From Bradyrhizobium sp. 190 (GTDB lineage Bacteria > Pseudomonadota > Alphaproteobacteria > Rhizobiales > Xanthobacteraceae), in assembly GCF_023073415.1 (NCBI RefSeq), contig NZ_JADPJL010000062.1, positions 342,886-406,885 on the forward strand: a DNA stretch of 64,000 nucleotides, written 5' to 3'. Below the pieces are notes generated by a model. The model did not search any database. It was not told where the DNA came from and saw only the letters and a program-made list of their open reading frames with translations. Positions 1 through 8,495 of the stretch are shown in pieces (the first letter of the stretch is position 1; every line of letters starts with the position of its first letter). Made by a program: the position numbers and the translations under genes.

Positions 1-484
1 GCTCCATCCGATCGGCGCTAGCCATTGAAATCACGCGGTAAATTAATCGGCGCCGTTTTACAGGGCCGAACCCCATCCGGCAAGCGCGCGCGGCGGGGCA
101 AATCGACACGAAGATGACGAAAATGCGCGTTAAGTCTCTGATTTGCCACACCTGCCGGCACGGCCTTGGGGCGTTCTCCCGGGTAATGAACGCGGCTCGC
201 TGCCGAGCGCCGCAGTCCCGCTGGTCAAATCTTGGGGAGACGGCGGTGACACTCAGTCATTCCTCTTGTCTGCTTCAGTTCCGGCACGAAGGGCTGCTAT
301 GAACGCGGCGTCGAACAAGCCCTCGTACTGGCTCGCATTGACATTGGAAATATGCGCGGTGTCGCGGAAATGATGCCGCTCCCGTTTTCCCCATAGCCTG
401 TCTCTGCCCGCTCCGTGTTCGCTTATATCAGGCGCGACTTGGCTCACAACGGCGAAGCGGCCGCCTATCGATCCAATTTCGGGT
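1..484. other. Non-coding region downstream of eutC
   Basis: No open frame here looks like a real gene. The three short frames present (60 to 76 codons, on both strands) are arginine-rich or low-similarity, lack a good ribosome binding site and overlap one another. I see no RNA gene or strong hairpin. Confidence 0.5.
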
Positions 485-1258
485 TCAATCGATCGGCCTG
501 GCGGCGATGAGCGCGGTTCCGCTCTCGTCCTTCAGCGCCACGCCGGTGATCCCGCGCGCGATGCCTTCACGCACCAGCCACGCGATCTTGAAGGCGGCTT
601 CATCGTAGCTCAGCCCCGCACTGTGGATGTTGGACACGCAATTGCGCTTCTCGTCGGTGAGGCCGATGCGCGGGGCAAAGGTGAGATACGCGCCAAGGCT
701 GTCGGGCGCCGACAGGCCGGGCCGCTCGCCGATCAGCATCACCACCATCCGCGCGCCAAGCACGGCGCCGATCTCGTCGCCCAGCGCCACCCGCGCACCC
801 GACGCGACCACGACATGGCCCAACGAGATTCCCGCTTCCGTCAGGCGCGGAACAAGATGGCGAACCAGTTCGACGGCGTGGATATTGACGGCGGCCGGCG
901 ACAGCCCGTCGCCGATCACGATCACAACCTCGCCCGCGCTGCCGCCGTGCTTTTCCAGCGCGCGCCGTGAATCCGCATCCAGCATGCGTCCGAGATCGGG
1001 ACGGCGTAGATAGTCGCGCCGGTTGCGCGCCTGGCTGGAAACCTCCCTGACCTGCAGGCCGAGGCCGGCCAATCCGGCAACCAGATGCGGCGCATCGAAA
1101 GCTGTGTGAACGGCATCGCGCGCACGCGCGTGGTCGAGGGTAAAGGCAAGCAGTGCATCGGTCGGCATGCTCGCGCCGGAGCGGCCGAGCCCGACTCGCG
1201 CCGGCGTCAGCTTCCGCAAGGCTTCGAGCGGGCGAGACGGCGGCGCCGGCGTTTTCAT
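485..1258 (-). CDS. eutC: Ethanolamine ammonia-lyase small subunit EutC
   Basis: Small (light) subunit of the adenosylcobalamin-dependent lyase that converts ethanolamine to acetaldehyde and ammonia; it works with EutB in the cytoplasm. The 257-residue protein shows the family landmarks RPDLGR near residue 85, a GDGLS stretch near 120, GERPGLS near 190 and the C-terminal SNIH motif near 222. The length fits short EutC versions lacking the N-terminal extension of the enteric protein. I chose the ATG at 1258 because upstream in-frame sequence overlaps hpnP and looks like shadow sequence (arginine-rich). It starts 18 nt after the hpnP stop, so it is probably co-transcribed with hpnP and eutB. 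An 11-bp tandem duplication covers the start codon. I see no microcompartment genes nearby. Confidence 0.9.
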   Translation of the reverse strand: MKTPAPPSRPLEALRKLTPARVGLGRSGASMPTDALLAFTLDHARARDAVHTAFDAPHLVAGLAGLGLQVREVSSQARNRRDYLRRPDLGRMLDADSRRALEKHGGSAGEVVIVIGDGLSPAAVNIHAVELVRHLVPRLTEAGISLGHVVVASGARVALGDEIGAVLGARMVVMLIGERPGLSAPDSLGAYLTFAPRIGLTDEKRNCVSNIHSAGLSYDEAAFKIAWLVREGIARGITGVALKDESGTALIAARPID

Positions 1259-1269
1259 GGCGTTTTCAT
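1248..1269. repeat. 11-bp tandem duplication over the eutC start codon
   Basis: Read on the minus strand, ATGAAAACGCC occurs twice in a row. The first ATG (1269) opens a four-codon frame that ends in TGA overlapping the second ATG (1258), which is the eutC start. Because 11 is not a multiple of three, only the second copy is in the eutC frame. Confidence 0.8.
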
Positions 1270-1275
1270 GGGCTT

Positions 1276-2865
1276 TTACTCGGCAGGGACCGAGGCTTCG
1301 CGCAGCCGAATCGAATAGTTCGATGCGTTCTGCTGACCGACCGATGCGGCACGCGCGAACATGATCAGATGATGTCCGATCATCGCCGGGCCGATCAGGC
1401 CCTCGATGTCGCCGCGACGCAGCCGTCCGAGCGCGAATTTCCAGAACACCTTTCTGTAGTCGCCGAGCACGCCGACTTTCCAGAAAATGTTCCGCAGCAT
1501 GATCAGGCCGCGCTTGATGTTGGCCCAGCTCTTCTGCTCGGGCGTGACCGGCACCTTGATCCGCCGCGCATAGGTGTAGTCGCATTGGTACTGGTAGCGC
1601 GCGAACAGCTTTTCCGGCTGGTAGGCGACTTCCATGCATTTGCGCCAGGACTCGATCACCTGATCGTAGGGCAGCAGGAACTCGACATTGGAGTCGCGGC
1701 CGTCGTCGTCATTGACCAGCCGGCCTTCCTTCTCGAGCCGGTCCCACAGCGGCGTCTTCGGCAGCGCCTGCAACAGATTGATCGTGAGCAGCGGAATCTG
1801 CGACTCCTCGACGAACCCAAGCAGCGCGTCGCCGGTCTCCGGCTTGTCTGTGTCGAGCCCCATGATGATGCCGGAGACGACTTCCATGCCGTAGGAGTTG
1901 ATGGTCTGGATGCCTTCCAGGATCGGGACCATCATGTTGTGGTCCTTGTGCATCGCCTTCAGCGCGTCGGGATCGGGCGTCTCGATGCCGCAGAACACCG
2001 TCACGAAGAATGCTTCACGCATCTTCTCCAGAATCTCGGGCCGCTTGGCGATGTTCAGCGTCGCCTCGCAGGCCAGTCGCATCACGTAGCCGGTCCGCTT
2101 CTGCCACTCGACCAGATGCGGCAGCAGATCCAGCGCGGCCTTGCGGTTGCCGATGAAATTGTCGTCGACGAAATAAACAGATCCCGTGACGCCGCATTCC
2201 CGTAACTTGTCGAGCTCGGCGATGATCTGCTCCGGCGTCTTCAGGCGCGGGTTGCGGCCGTAGAGACCGGGGATGTCGCAGAATTCGCACTGATAGGGAC
2301 AGCCGCTCGAATACTGGATGCTACCGAGGAAGTATTTCTTGACCTCCGCCAGCTCGTAGGCCGGGATCGGAAACTCCGTCATCGGCAGGCGATCGTTGGT
2401 CTTCAGCACCACCTGCTGCTCGGGGCGCGACGGGTCACGCGCCAGCCGCGCGATCAGCTCGTTGGTGGCGTCGCCGAGTTCGCCGACATGAAGATAGTCG
2501 AACGAAGGATAGTAATCCGGACACGCGCTGACCGACGGTCCGCCGATCGCCACGGCGAGATCGAAGGCATGCGCGCGGCGGCAGATGTCGTTCATCTGCT
2601 GGCGCTGGATGTGCATGCCGCTGACGAATACTGCCTCGGCCCATTCGAAATCTTCTTTGGTGGCGGGACGAATGTTCTCGTCGATGAAGCGGACCGGCCA
2701 ATTCTCCGGGAGATAGGCCGCGATCAGCAACAGGCCCTGCGGCGGCATGAACGCCTGCACGCCGTCGGTCAGGGGATAGGCGTGCTCGAATGTACCGAAA
2801 GAAGACGTATAGCGCGGGAAGACGCACAGGATACGCCGTGCCGTTCCGATGCCTTCAGCTCTCAT
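1276..2865 (-). CDS. hpnP: Hopanoid C-2 methylase HpnP (B12-binding radical SAM)
   Basis: Radical SAM methyltransferase that methylates C-2 of the hopanoid A ring, giving 2-methylhopanoids in the membrane. The 529-residue protein has an N-terminal B12-binding-like domain (about 1-150, with PPQGLLLIAAYLPE near 42-55 and GGPSVSACP near 108), then the radical SAM core with the CX3CX2C cluster at C189, C193 and C196, and a C-terminal DUF4070-type region. The sequence closely resembles the Rhodopseudomonas HpnP I remember, including the N-terminus and the C-terminal SNYSIRLREA stretch. I start at ATG 2865 because GAGG lies 7 nt upstream; a TTG at 2868 is too close to it. It lies between eutB and eutC on the same strand, a placement unrelated to hopanoid genes. 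A 161-nt gap after eutB leaves room for its own promoter. Confidence 0.85.
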   Translation of the reverse strand: MRAEGIGTARRILCVFPRYTSSFGTFEHAYPLTDGVQAFMPPQGLLLIAAYLPENWPVRFIDENIRPATKEDFEWAEAVFVSGMHIQRQQMNDICRRAHAFDLAVAIGGPSVSACPDYYPSFDYLHVGELGDATNELIARLARDPSRPEQQVVLKTNDRLPMTEFPIPAYELAEVKKYFLGSIQYSSGCPYQCEFCDIPGLYGRNPRLKTPEQIIAELDKLRECGVTGSVYFVDDNFIGNRKAALDLLPHLVEWQKRTGYVMRLACEATLNIAKRPEILEKMREAFFVTVFCGIETPDPDALKAMHKDHNMMVPILEGIQTINSYGMEVVSGIIMGLDTDKPETGDALLGFVEESQIPLLTINLLQALPKTPLWDRLEKEGRLVNDDDGRDSNVEFLLPYDQVIESWRKCMEVAYQPEKLFARYQYQCDYTYARRIKVPVTPEQKSWANIKRGLIMLRNIFWKVGVLGDYRKVFWKFALGRLRRGDIEGLIGPAMIGHHLIMFARAASVGQQNASNYSIRLREASVPAE

Positions 2866-2945
2866 CAAATTTCCTCAAGGCTGACATGAATTTAAGCACG
2901 ACATTGAAGGCTGGGCCAGAAATTCTTCAACATTGTGACGGTCAC

Positions 2946-2992
2946 CTCTAGCTCATTGTGGGCTCTAACTCGCTGTGGGTTCAATTGGTTGC
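2946..2992 (-). promoter_or_regulatory. Candidate hpnP promoter with 17-bp direct repeat
   Basis: The eutB-hpnP gap holds two adjacent 17-bp copies (2946-2962 and 2963-2979) that match at 14 of 17 positions (CTCTAGCTCATTGTGGG and CTCTAACTCGCTGTGGG). Overlapping them on the minus strand is GCAAC (2992-2988), 17 nt, then AGTT (2970-2967). This resembles the EcfG general stress consensus GGAAC-N16/17-CGTT with one mismatch in each box. hpnP is known to be EcfG-controlled in Rhodopseudomonas palustris; whether this is the site here is inference. Confidence 0.35.
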
Positions 2993-3026
2993 AGGAAAAA
3001 ACTGCCGGCGGGCTGAGGGCCAGCGT

Positions 3027-4409
3027 TCAGGCGATCAGCCGCGCGGCAAATTCGGGCAGCAGACCCGCATTGCCTGCAAGCCGGAAATCGCCATCCGCGA
3101 GGCCTGAGCGAACCAGCCAGTCGTCGAATTCCGGCGCCCGCTTCAGTCCGAAGAGGTCGCGGATATACAGCGCGTCGTGGAACGAGGTCGACTGGTAGTT
3201 CAGCATGACGTCGTCGGCGCCCGGCACGCCCATGATGAAGGTGACGCCGGCGGCCGCCAACAGCGTCAGGAGATTGTCCATGTCGTCCTGGTCGGCTTCG
3301 GCATGGTTGGTGTAGCAGACGTCGACCCCGAGCGGCAGGCCGAGCAGCTTGCCGCCGAAATGATCCTCCAGGCCGGCGCGGATGATTTCCTTGCCGTCAT
3401 AGAGATATTCCGGACCGATAAAGCCGACCACGCTGTTGACCAGCAGCGGATCGAACGCGCGCGCCACCGCATAGGCCCGCGCCTCGCAGGTCTGCTGATC
3501 GACGTTGTGATGGGCGTTGGCCGACAGCGCCGAGCCCTGCCCGGTCTCGAAATACATTACGTTGTCGCCGACCGTGCCGCGGCGGAGCGACAGCCCGGCC
3601 TCTCGCGCCTCGCGCAGCAGCGCGAGATCGACGCCAAAGCTGCGGTTGGCGGCCTCCGTTCCTGCGATTGACTGGAATACCAGATCGACCGGAGCGCCCT
3701 GCCCGATCAATCCGAGCGTCGTGGTCACGTGGGTGAGCACGCAGCCCTGTGTCGGAATCTGCAGCCGCGAGATGATGCCGTCGAGCAGCCGCAGCAGTTC
3801 GCCGATCACGGCCGGATCGTCGCTGGCGGGGTTGATGCCGATGCAGGCATCGCCCGATCCAAGCAGGATGCCGTCGAGGATCGAGGCGGTGATGCCCTTG
3901 GCGTCGTCGAAAGGATGGTTAGGCTGCAGCCGCACGCTCATCCGGCCCTTCAGGCCGATGGTGTTGCGAAACGCCGACGTCACGGCGCACTTCTTCGCGA
4001 CCAGGATCAGATCCTGGTTGCGCATCAACTTCGAGACGCCGGCGGCCATTTCCGGCGTGATCCCGCGCGAAACCTTGTTGAGCGTTTCGCTGGTTGCGGC
4101 ATCGGACAACAGCCAGTCACGGAAGCCGCCGACGGTCAGCGAGGAAATGGGCGCAAAGGCCTGCGCCGCATGGGTATCGAGGATCAGCCGGGTGACCTCG
4201 TCGTCCTCGTAAGGGATCACGGCCTCGTTGAGGAATTGCTTGAGCGGCACGTCGGCGAGCGCCATCCGCGCCGCGATCATCGCTTCCGCGCTTTCCGCCG
4301 CAACGCCGGCAAGCCGATCGCCGGACCGCGGCGGCGTCGCCTTGGCGAGCAGTTCGCGCAAATCCGCGAATACATAGGAGGTGGCACCGATGATCTGGCG
4401 ATAGACCAT
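3027..4409 (-). CDS. eutB: Ethanolamine ammonia-lyase large subunit EutB
   Basis: Catalytic large subunit of the adenosylcobalamin-dependent ethanolamine ammonia-lyase; it forms the TIM-barrel active site that binds ethanolamine. The 460-residue protein is full length. Family segments are visible: NQDLILVAKKC near 131-141, RLQPNHP near 160, GDACIGINPASDD near 186-198, and a GLPLGVDVCYTNHAEADQDDMD-type region near 350-370 that carries substrate and cofactor contacts. The ATG at 4409 has GGAGG about 9 nt upstream. It is the first gene of the eutB-hpnP-eutC run. No eut regulator, permease or cobalamin riboswitch is visible in the 60 nt upstream, so regulation cannot be read from this window. Confidence 0.92.
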   Translation of the reverse strand: MVYRQIIGATSYVFADLRELLAKATPPRSGDRLAGVAAESAEAMIAARMALADVPLKQFLNEAVIPYEDDEVTRLILDTHAAQAFAPISSLTVGGFRDWLLSDAATSETLNKVSRGITPEMAAGVSKLMRNQDLILVAKKCAVTSAFRNTIGLKGRMSVRLQPNHPFDDAKGITASILDGILLGSGDACIGINPASDDPAVIGELLRLLDGIISRLQIPTQGCVLTHVTTTLGLIGQGAPVDLVFQSIAGTEAANRSFGVDLALLREAREAGLSLRRGTVGDNVMYFETGQGSALSANAHHNVDQQTCEARAYAVARAFDPLLVNSVVGFIGPEYLYDGKEIIRAGLEDHFGGKLLGLPLGVDVCYTNHAEADQDDMDNLLTLLAAAGVTFIMGVPGADDVMLNYQSTSFHDALYIRDLFGLKRAPEFDDWLVRSGLADGDFRLAGNAGLLPEFAARLIA

Positions 4410-4470
4410 GCTGGGTTTCCTCCACCTTGCCTGCGCTCCGCAGCCCTCGCCGCGACGACCGCGTCTCCGG

Positions 4471-5070
4471 CTAGTTCAGCGTACCATAGTTGCGGGCGAA
4501 GAAGCTTATCTCGTAGAGTACCGCGCCGAACGCAAACAGCATATGGAATCTCAAATTGCGCGTTGTCGCGGCGACGGCGCATAGCAGCACGAATGCACCC
4601 ACGCTCAAGAGATACTCTAACCCGAGCGATCGTAGATGGGCCTCGCCCTTTATCCAGGTATCGACGACATCGAGCGCTTCCGTGAGGGCTGCAAAGCCAA
4701 AGAACCAGCGCCGGCGAGAGAGAAAGTAGTCTTCGTAACCCTTATATTCATCCAGATCCTGAGGAAAAAGCAGGACGCTCAGGAAATAGTACATCGATGC
4801 GTACACGCAAACGAAGAAATAAAGGCCAAACGTCCAGTGCTGGACCAGGCTCAGCCGAAATTCCCACCACCAGAACGTGACCACGTTCAGGAGTGCCCAC
4901 GCGACCCAGCCCAGATGAACAGACCAGATCGGGTAGCGGCCGGGATGCTGGATCAATGCCGCGATGCCGCTGACCAACCTTGTGACGCTGAGTCCGAGGA
5001 TAATGGCGACTAACACACGGACGTGAAGGTAGAGATCGGCGTTGGCCGGCAAGGCAGCACTTTGAACCAT
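4471..5070 (-). CDS. Hypothetical multipass membrane protein
   Basis: A 199-residue protein of unknown function. Five to six hydrophobic helices are visible: about residues 20-40 (LVAIILGLSVTRLVSGIAAL), 50-68 (Trp-rich), 80-105 (Tyr/Phe-rich), 125-140, 155-172 and 178-192. There is no catalytic motif I recognise. I prefer the ATG at 5070 because GGGGAC lies 5 nt upstream; in-frame starts at 5091 to 5097 would add eight or nine residues. It reads in the same direction as eutB, with its stop 61 nt before the eutB start, so it may be upstream in the same transcript, though nothing ties it to ethanolamine use. Confidence 0.65.
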   Translation of the reverse strand: MVQSAALPANADLYLHVRVLVAIILGLSVTRLVSGIAALIQHPGRYPIWSVHLGWVAWALLNVVTFWWWEFRLSLVQHWTFGLYFFVCVYASMYYFLSVLLFPQDLDEYKGYEDYFLSRRRWFFGFAALTEALDVVDTWIKGEAHLRSLGLEYLLSVGAFVLLCAVAATTRNLRFHMLFAFGAVLYEISFFARNYGTLN

Positions 5071-5573
5071 TAAGTCCCCGCTCTCACGCATCATCAAACC
5101 AGCGCGGCGCCTTCAGCAGGCGTCCCGCGACGATTCCGGCGATGGCCTTGAGGATTGCGCGCTTGCCGCCCGGCAAGACGAAATCGACATTCCGTCCTCG
5201 TGCTCGCTGTCTAGCTTGATTCGATCACAATTGTTCTGCCAACGCCGACGCCCTTCGGAAGACGGTTCCCGCTTGCTGGCCCTCCCGCTGGCCGCCAGAG
5301 GATCGCGACCTCCAATTGCACAGGCATACCAAAGCCCGTCACGGTCGCGAGAGGCTGCCGAATTCTCCCGGGGACGTAACTTGCCCCATATCCGTAATGA
5401 TTTGTAATTACTTGATTATCTTGACGTAGTTGCAGTCCTCGGAACTTCGCGCGTTAAGACAATCTCCATCAAACTTCAGCACAATTTGCCTACGCCGTAG
5501 GCAATCGCTGGAAACCATCCCGGCGCGCCGATACGGCTGAATTGTAAATCCCGTACTCGTTTTTGGTGGCGCC
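5071..5573. other. Intergenic region upstream of the chemoreceptor gene
   Basis: About 500 nt without a credible gene; one 63-codon frame on the plus strand is arginine- and serine-rich and has no ribosome binding site. The stretch 5390-5440 is unusually A+T rich for this window, as expected for a promoter of the downstream receptor gene. Confidence 0.45.
5486..5504. promoter_or_regulatory. Perfect 9-bp inverted repeat upstream of the chemoreceptor
   Basis: TTGCCTACG, one central base, CGTAGGCAA: perfect arms, 70 nt upstream of the receptor ATG. The compact dyad looks like an operator for a dimeric regulator or a small hairpin in the leader. No regulator gene is adjacent. Confidence 0.45.
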
Positions 5574-7280
5574 ATGGCATCCCGGTTTTCGCTTGCAGCC
5601 AAGTTGTATTCGATCTTCGCGCTGTTCGCGCTGCTGGTCGCCGCCATCACGGCCTTGTCCGACTACAACACCCGCCAGAACGCCGAACTCACCGAAGCGG
5701 TCTCGATCGCCAGCCGCGCCGCGCTCAATGTCGAGCGCATCAATTCGCTGGTCTATGCGGTCGTGATGGAATCCCGTGGCATCTACATGTCGAGCGAGCC
5801 GGCGGTGGTGAAGAAGTACGGCGACGGGTTGCTCAAGTTCAACGAACGGATTCTCGAGGTCGTCAAGAACTGGCAGGCGCTGGTCCAGGCGGACGACGCC
5901 GAGCAGTTCGCCACCTTCAAGAAGCGCATCGAGCAGTTCGTCGACTTCCGCAAGGAGCTGGTTCGCCGCGGCGTCGAGATCAACGGGGCTGCGGGGCGCG
6001 AATGGGGCGACAACGACGCCAACCGTCAAGTGCGCACCGCGCTAAACAAGGATCTCGAGGCGCTGTCCAAGGTCTATGCAGAACGCAGCAAGAGACTGGT
6101 GCAACAGACCGACACCAACCACACGATGGCCTTTGTGCTGACCTGCCTCGGCGTCATGGCGCTGGCGGTGGTCGTCATCGGCGTAATGATCATCGCCCGC
6201 TCGATCGCGAAGCCGCTTTCAGTGATCACCGCAACCATCAAGAAGGTCGCCGACGGCGCCGAAGGCGTCGAGGTGCCGCATACCGGCCGCGCCGACGAGA
6301 TCGGCGCGCTCGCCCGTGCCATCAAGATCTTCCAGGAAGCGATGGAGGGCAACCGCAACCTCAATTCGCAGGTGGTGGAAGATTCGAAAGCGCGCGGCGA
6401 GCGCGCCCGCCACATCGAGGCCTCGGTCGACGCCTTCCGGGAAGCGATCGGCGGCATTGTGCGCGCCGTCACCGACAATGCGACATCGATGCGCGGCACC
6501 GCCCAGACCATCGCCAGCGTTTCATCTGACGCCAGCGGCCGCGCGGTCGCCGCCTCCGGCGCGACCGAGCAGGCTTCCAGCAACGTTTCCGCCGTCGCCA
6601 GCGCGGCCGAGGAGCTCTCAGCCTCGGTCGAGGAAATCGGCCGCCAGGTACGCCAATCGGCCAGCGCCGTCGAGCAGGCCGGCCAGCGCACCGAGAGATC
6701 GGTCGCCGAAATCGAAGGGCTTGCAGCCGCCACCCAGCGCATCGACGGCGTGCTCACCCTGATTCAGGCGATCGCCGAGCAAACCAATCTGCTGGCGTTG
6801 AACGCGACGATCGAAGCCGCGCGTGCCGGCGACGCCGGCCGCGGCTTTGCGGTCGTCGCCCACGAGGTCAAGGCACTCGCCGAGCAGACCGCCAAGGCGA
6901 CCGCCGAAATCGGCCAGAATGTCGGCCTGATCCAGACCTCGACCAAAACCTCCGTCGAAGCGGTTCGCGAGATCGGCAACGCGGTGCGCGACATCAACGA
7001 GGTGACTTCCATCATCGCCAGCGCGATCGAGCAGCAGGATGCGGCAACCCGCGAGATATCGTCGAATGCGCAATTGGCGGCGCAGGGCAACGGAACGCTG
7101 GTGGTCAATATCAATTCGCTCAGCGACGCGATCGGCACGACGAGCACTGCCGCAGCATCCGTTCTCACCGCATCCAGCGAACTGACGGCTACCGCCGAGA
7201 CGCTCTCCCGCGAGGTCGAAAAGTTCTTCCGCAATCTGCGCGCGGATTCGTCCGAGCAGGCGCGCAAGACCGGCACGTAA
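5574..7280 (+). CDS. Methyl-accepting chemotaxis protein
   Basis: Transmembrane chemoreceptor that passes a periplasmic signal to CheA/CheW. The 568-residue protein has TM1 near 8-28, a periplasmic helical (4HB-type) sensor at about 30-180, TM2 near 183-206, a HAMP domain at about 207-262 and a long coiled-coil signalling domain. The conserved hairpin tip is present near 400 (EQTNLLALNATIEAARAG, then GRGFAVVA and VKALAEQT). There is no C-terminal CheR/CheB-binding pentapeptide; it ends in ARKTGT. The ATG at 5574 follows GGTGG. It stands alone, with no che genes nearby, so ligand and signalling partners are unknown. Confidence 0.9.
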   Translation: MASRFSLAAKLYSIFALFALLVAAITALSDYNTRQNAELTEAVSIASRAALNVERINSLVYAVVMESRGIYMSSEPAVVKKYGDGLLKFNERILEVVKNWQALVQADDAEQFATFKKRIEQFVDFRKELVRRGVEINGAAGREWGDNDANRQVRTALNKDLEALSKVYAERSKRLVQQTDTNHTMAFVLTCLGVMALAVVVIGVMIIARSIAKPLSVITATIKKVADGAEGVEVPHTGRADEIGALARAIKIFQEAMEGNRNLNSQVVEDSKARGERARHIEASVDAFREAIGGIVRAVTDNATSMRGTAQTIASVSSDASGRAVAASGATEQASSNVSAVASAAEELSASVEEIGRQVRQSASAVEQAGQRTERSVAEIEGLAAATQRIDGVLTLIQAIAEQTNLLALNATIEAARAGDAGRGFAVVAHEVKALAEQTAKATAEIGQNVGLIQTSTKTSVEAVREIGNAVRDINEVTSIIASAIEQQDAATREISSNAQLAAQGNGTLVVNINSLSDAIGTTSTAAASVLTASSELTATAETLSREVEKFFRNLRADSSEQARKTGT

Positions 7281-7571
7281 GCGGACAGCATCTCCGATCG
7301 CGCCAAAGTGTGAGGAGACCACGACACGTCGATCATTGGCCCTTGGCACGCCGCGGGACTTGTTCGGGATAGTGGACGTGTCGCCGATAACAAAATCGAC
7401 GTGAACGCCTACAAGCGACATGGACTTCCGCCGGTCGCAACACCCGAACAAAGCTATTGAGCGCACGCGAGCCGAGATGGGCGCGCAATCCATTGCGGAT
7501 TCAAGTCCCCGCCATCCGCATTGATCCTCGCGTCTCGCCTGCACCTCTCGCCAACTATTCCCCACCGTAGG
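7281..7571. other. Intergenic gap with a tRNA-3'-end-like fragment
   Basis: No gene seen. At 7497-7520 the sequence GGATTCAAGTCCCCGCCATC followed by CGCA resembles the T-arm and acceptor 3' end of a leucine-type tRNA, but no anticodon or D arm precedes it and it lacks CCA. It may be a remnant or chance. Confidence 0.3.
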
Positions 7572-8366
7572 CTACGGGACCCGCACGCCTCGCAAGCCAG
7601 CTTCGGCGACGGCGTTCTGCACGGTGCCATCAGACCGGATTCGGTTGACGAACGCGTCGATGGTGGGAAGCTCCGAGGCGGCCCGATTGCGCACTCCGAT
7701 CGCCATTTGCACGACATTGAAGCGTCCAGGCAGCACGCGCGCGCCGGGTAAAGCGTCGGCGATACGGTGGGCAAGGTGCAGGTTCTCGCCGTAAACGTCT
7801 GCCTTTCCTGTCGCCAGCGCCTCGCGCGCCGGCTCCAACCCACCGGGCACTGGAACGATCTCTGCATTCTTGATGAGACGACGCAGTACGGTGTCGGGTG
7901 CGCTGCCTTGCGCGACCGCGATCTTCACGCCGGGACGGTCCACTTCCTCGGCGTTGGTTGGTGCCGCGCCGGGGCGCGCGACATAGCCGTTGTCGACCTC
8001 CATGAATGTCACGCTGAAGGCGAGGTGCTCTGCGCGCGACGGATCGCGCGCAGCAAGCCCGATGTCCCAATCATCGGTCGCGAGGCTTTCGTTGTAGCGC
8101 GCGGGATTGTCGTAGGGCTTGAGGTCGACCGGAACGCCGAGATGCGTAGCAAGCGCGCGGGCCACGACGACGGAAACGCCGCCAAAAGTGCCGTCAGCGC
8201 GCCGCGTCACCAGAACGGGATTGGAGGTGATCAGAGCAGCGCGCAGTTTGCCGGTCGGAAGCAAGGTACTGTTGACTGATGGGGCTTGCGTCTGCGCTCT
8301 GGCGTGCGTCCAGCCTGTGGCTAATGCCGTGATTGCGACTGCGACCGTCTCTCTCCGTGTCCACAT
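7572..8366 (-). CDS. Periplasmic solute-binding protein, family 3 type
   Basis: A 264-residue protein resembling family 3 (polar amino acid type) ABC binding proteins. An N-terminal signal peptide is visible (basic MWTRRE, hydrophobic core, cleavage probably after ARAQ near 25). The body shows the two-lobe pattern: LRAALITSNPVLV near 42, GVSVVVARALATHLGVPVDLKPY near 63-85, DWDIGLAARDPSRA near 98 and VKIAVAQGSAPDTVLRRL near 145. No permease or ATPase gene flanks it, so either the rest of the transporter is elsewhere or it is an orphan sensor-type binding protein. Ligand unknown. The ATG at 8366 has GGGGT upstream. Confidence 0.75.
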   Translation of the reverse strand: MWTRRETVAVAITALATGWTHARAQTQAPSVNSTLLPTGKLRAALITSNPVLVTRRADGTFGGVSVVVARALATHLGVPVDLKPYDNPARYNESLATDDWDIGLAARDPSRAEHLAFSVTFMEVDNGYVARPGAAPTNAEEVDRPGVKIAVAQGSAPDTVLRRLIKNAEIVPVPGGLEPAREALATGKADVYGENLHLAHRIADALPGARVLPGRFNVVQMAIGVRNRAASELPTIDAFVNRIRSDGTVQNAVAEAGLRGVRVP

Positions 8367-8495
8367 GGTGGTGTACCCCTCCGACGCGGCGACTATTTGC
8401 GCTGGACAATCTTAGACCAGTCCGCTCCTACCAGACGTCACAAGGCAGTCATCGCGCGGAAAGAGAAAGCCTGGCAAGGCTGCGAACAGCCAGCC

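Noticed and set aside
1..484. Short open frames near the left edge
   Set aside because: They overlap each other on both strands, have no start signals and no recognisable sequence.
1153..2205. Long plus-strand open frame opposite hpnP
   Set aside because: It is the reverse-strand shadow of hpnP in high-G+C sequence: composition is His/Arg/Asp-rich, with no family motif and no ribosome binding site.
4410..4470. Cobalamin riboswitch before eutB
   Set aside because: The gap is only about 60 nt and contains no B12-box-like sequence.
5216..5407. Short plus-strand frame upstream of the chemoreceptor
   Set aside because: Ser/Arg-rich, with no ribosome binding site.
5438..5462. GGAAC box before the chemoreceptor as an EcfG promoter
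   Set aside because: No GTT box occurs 16 or 17 nt downstream; the GTT that is present is only 8 nt away.
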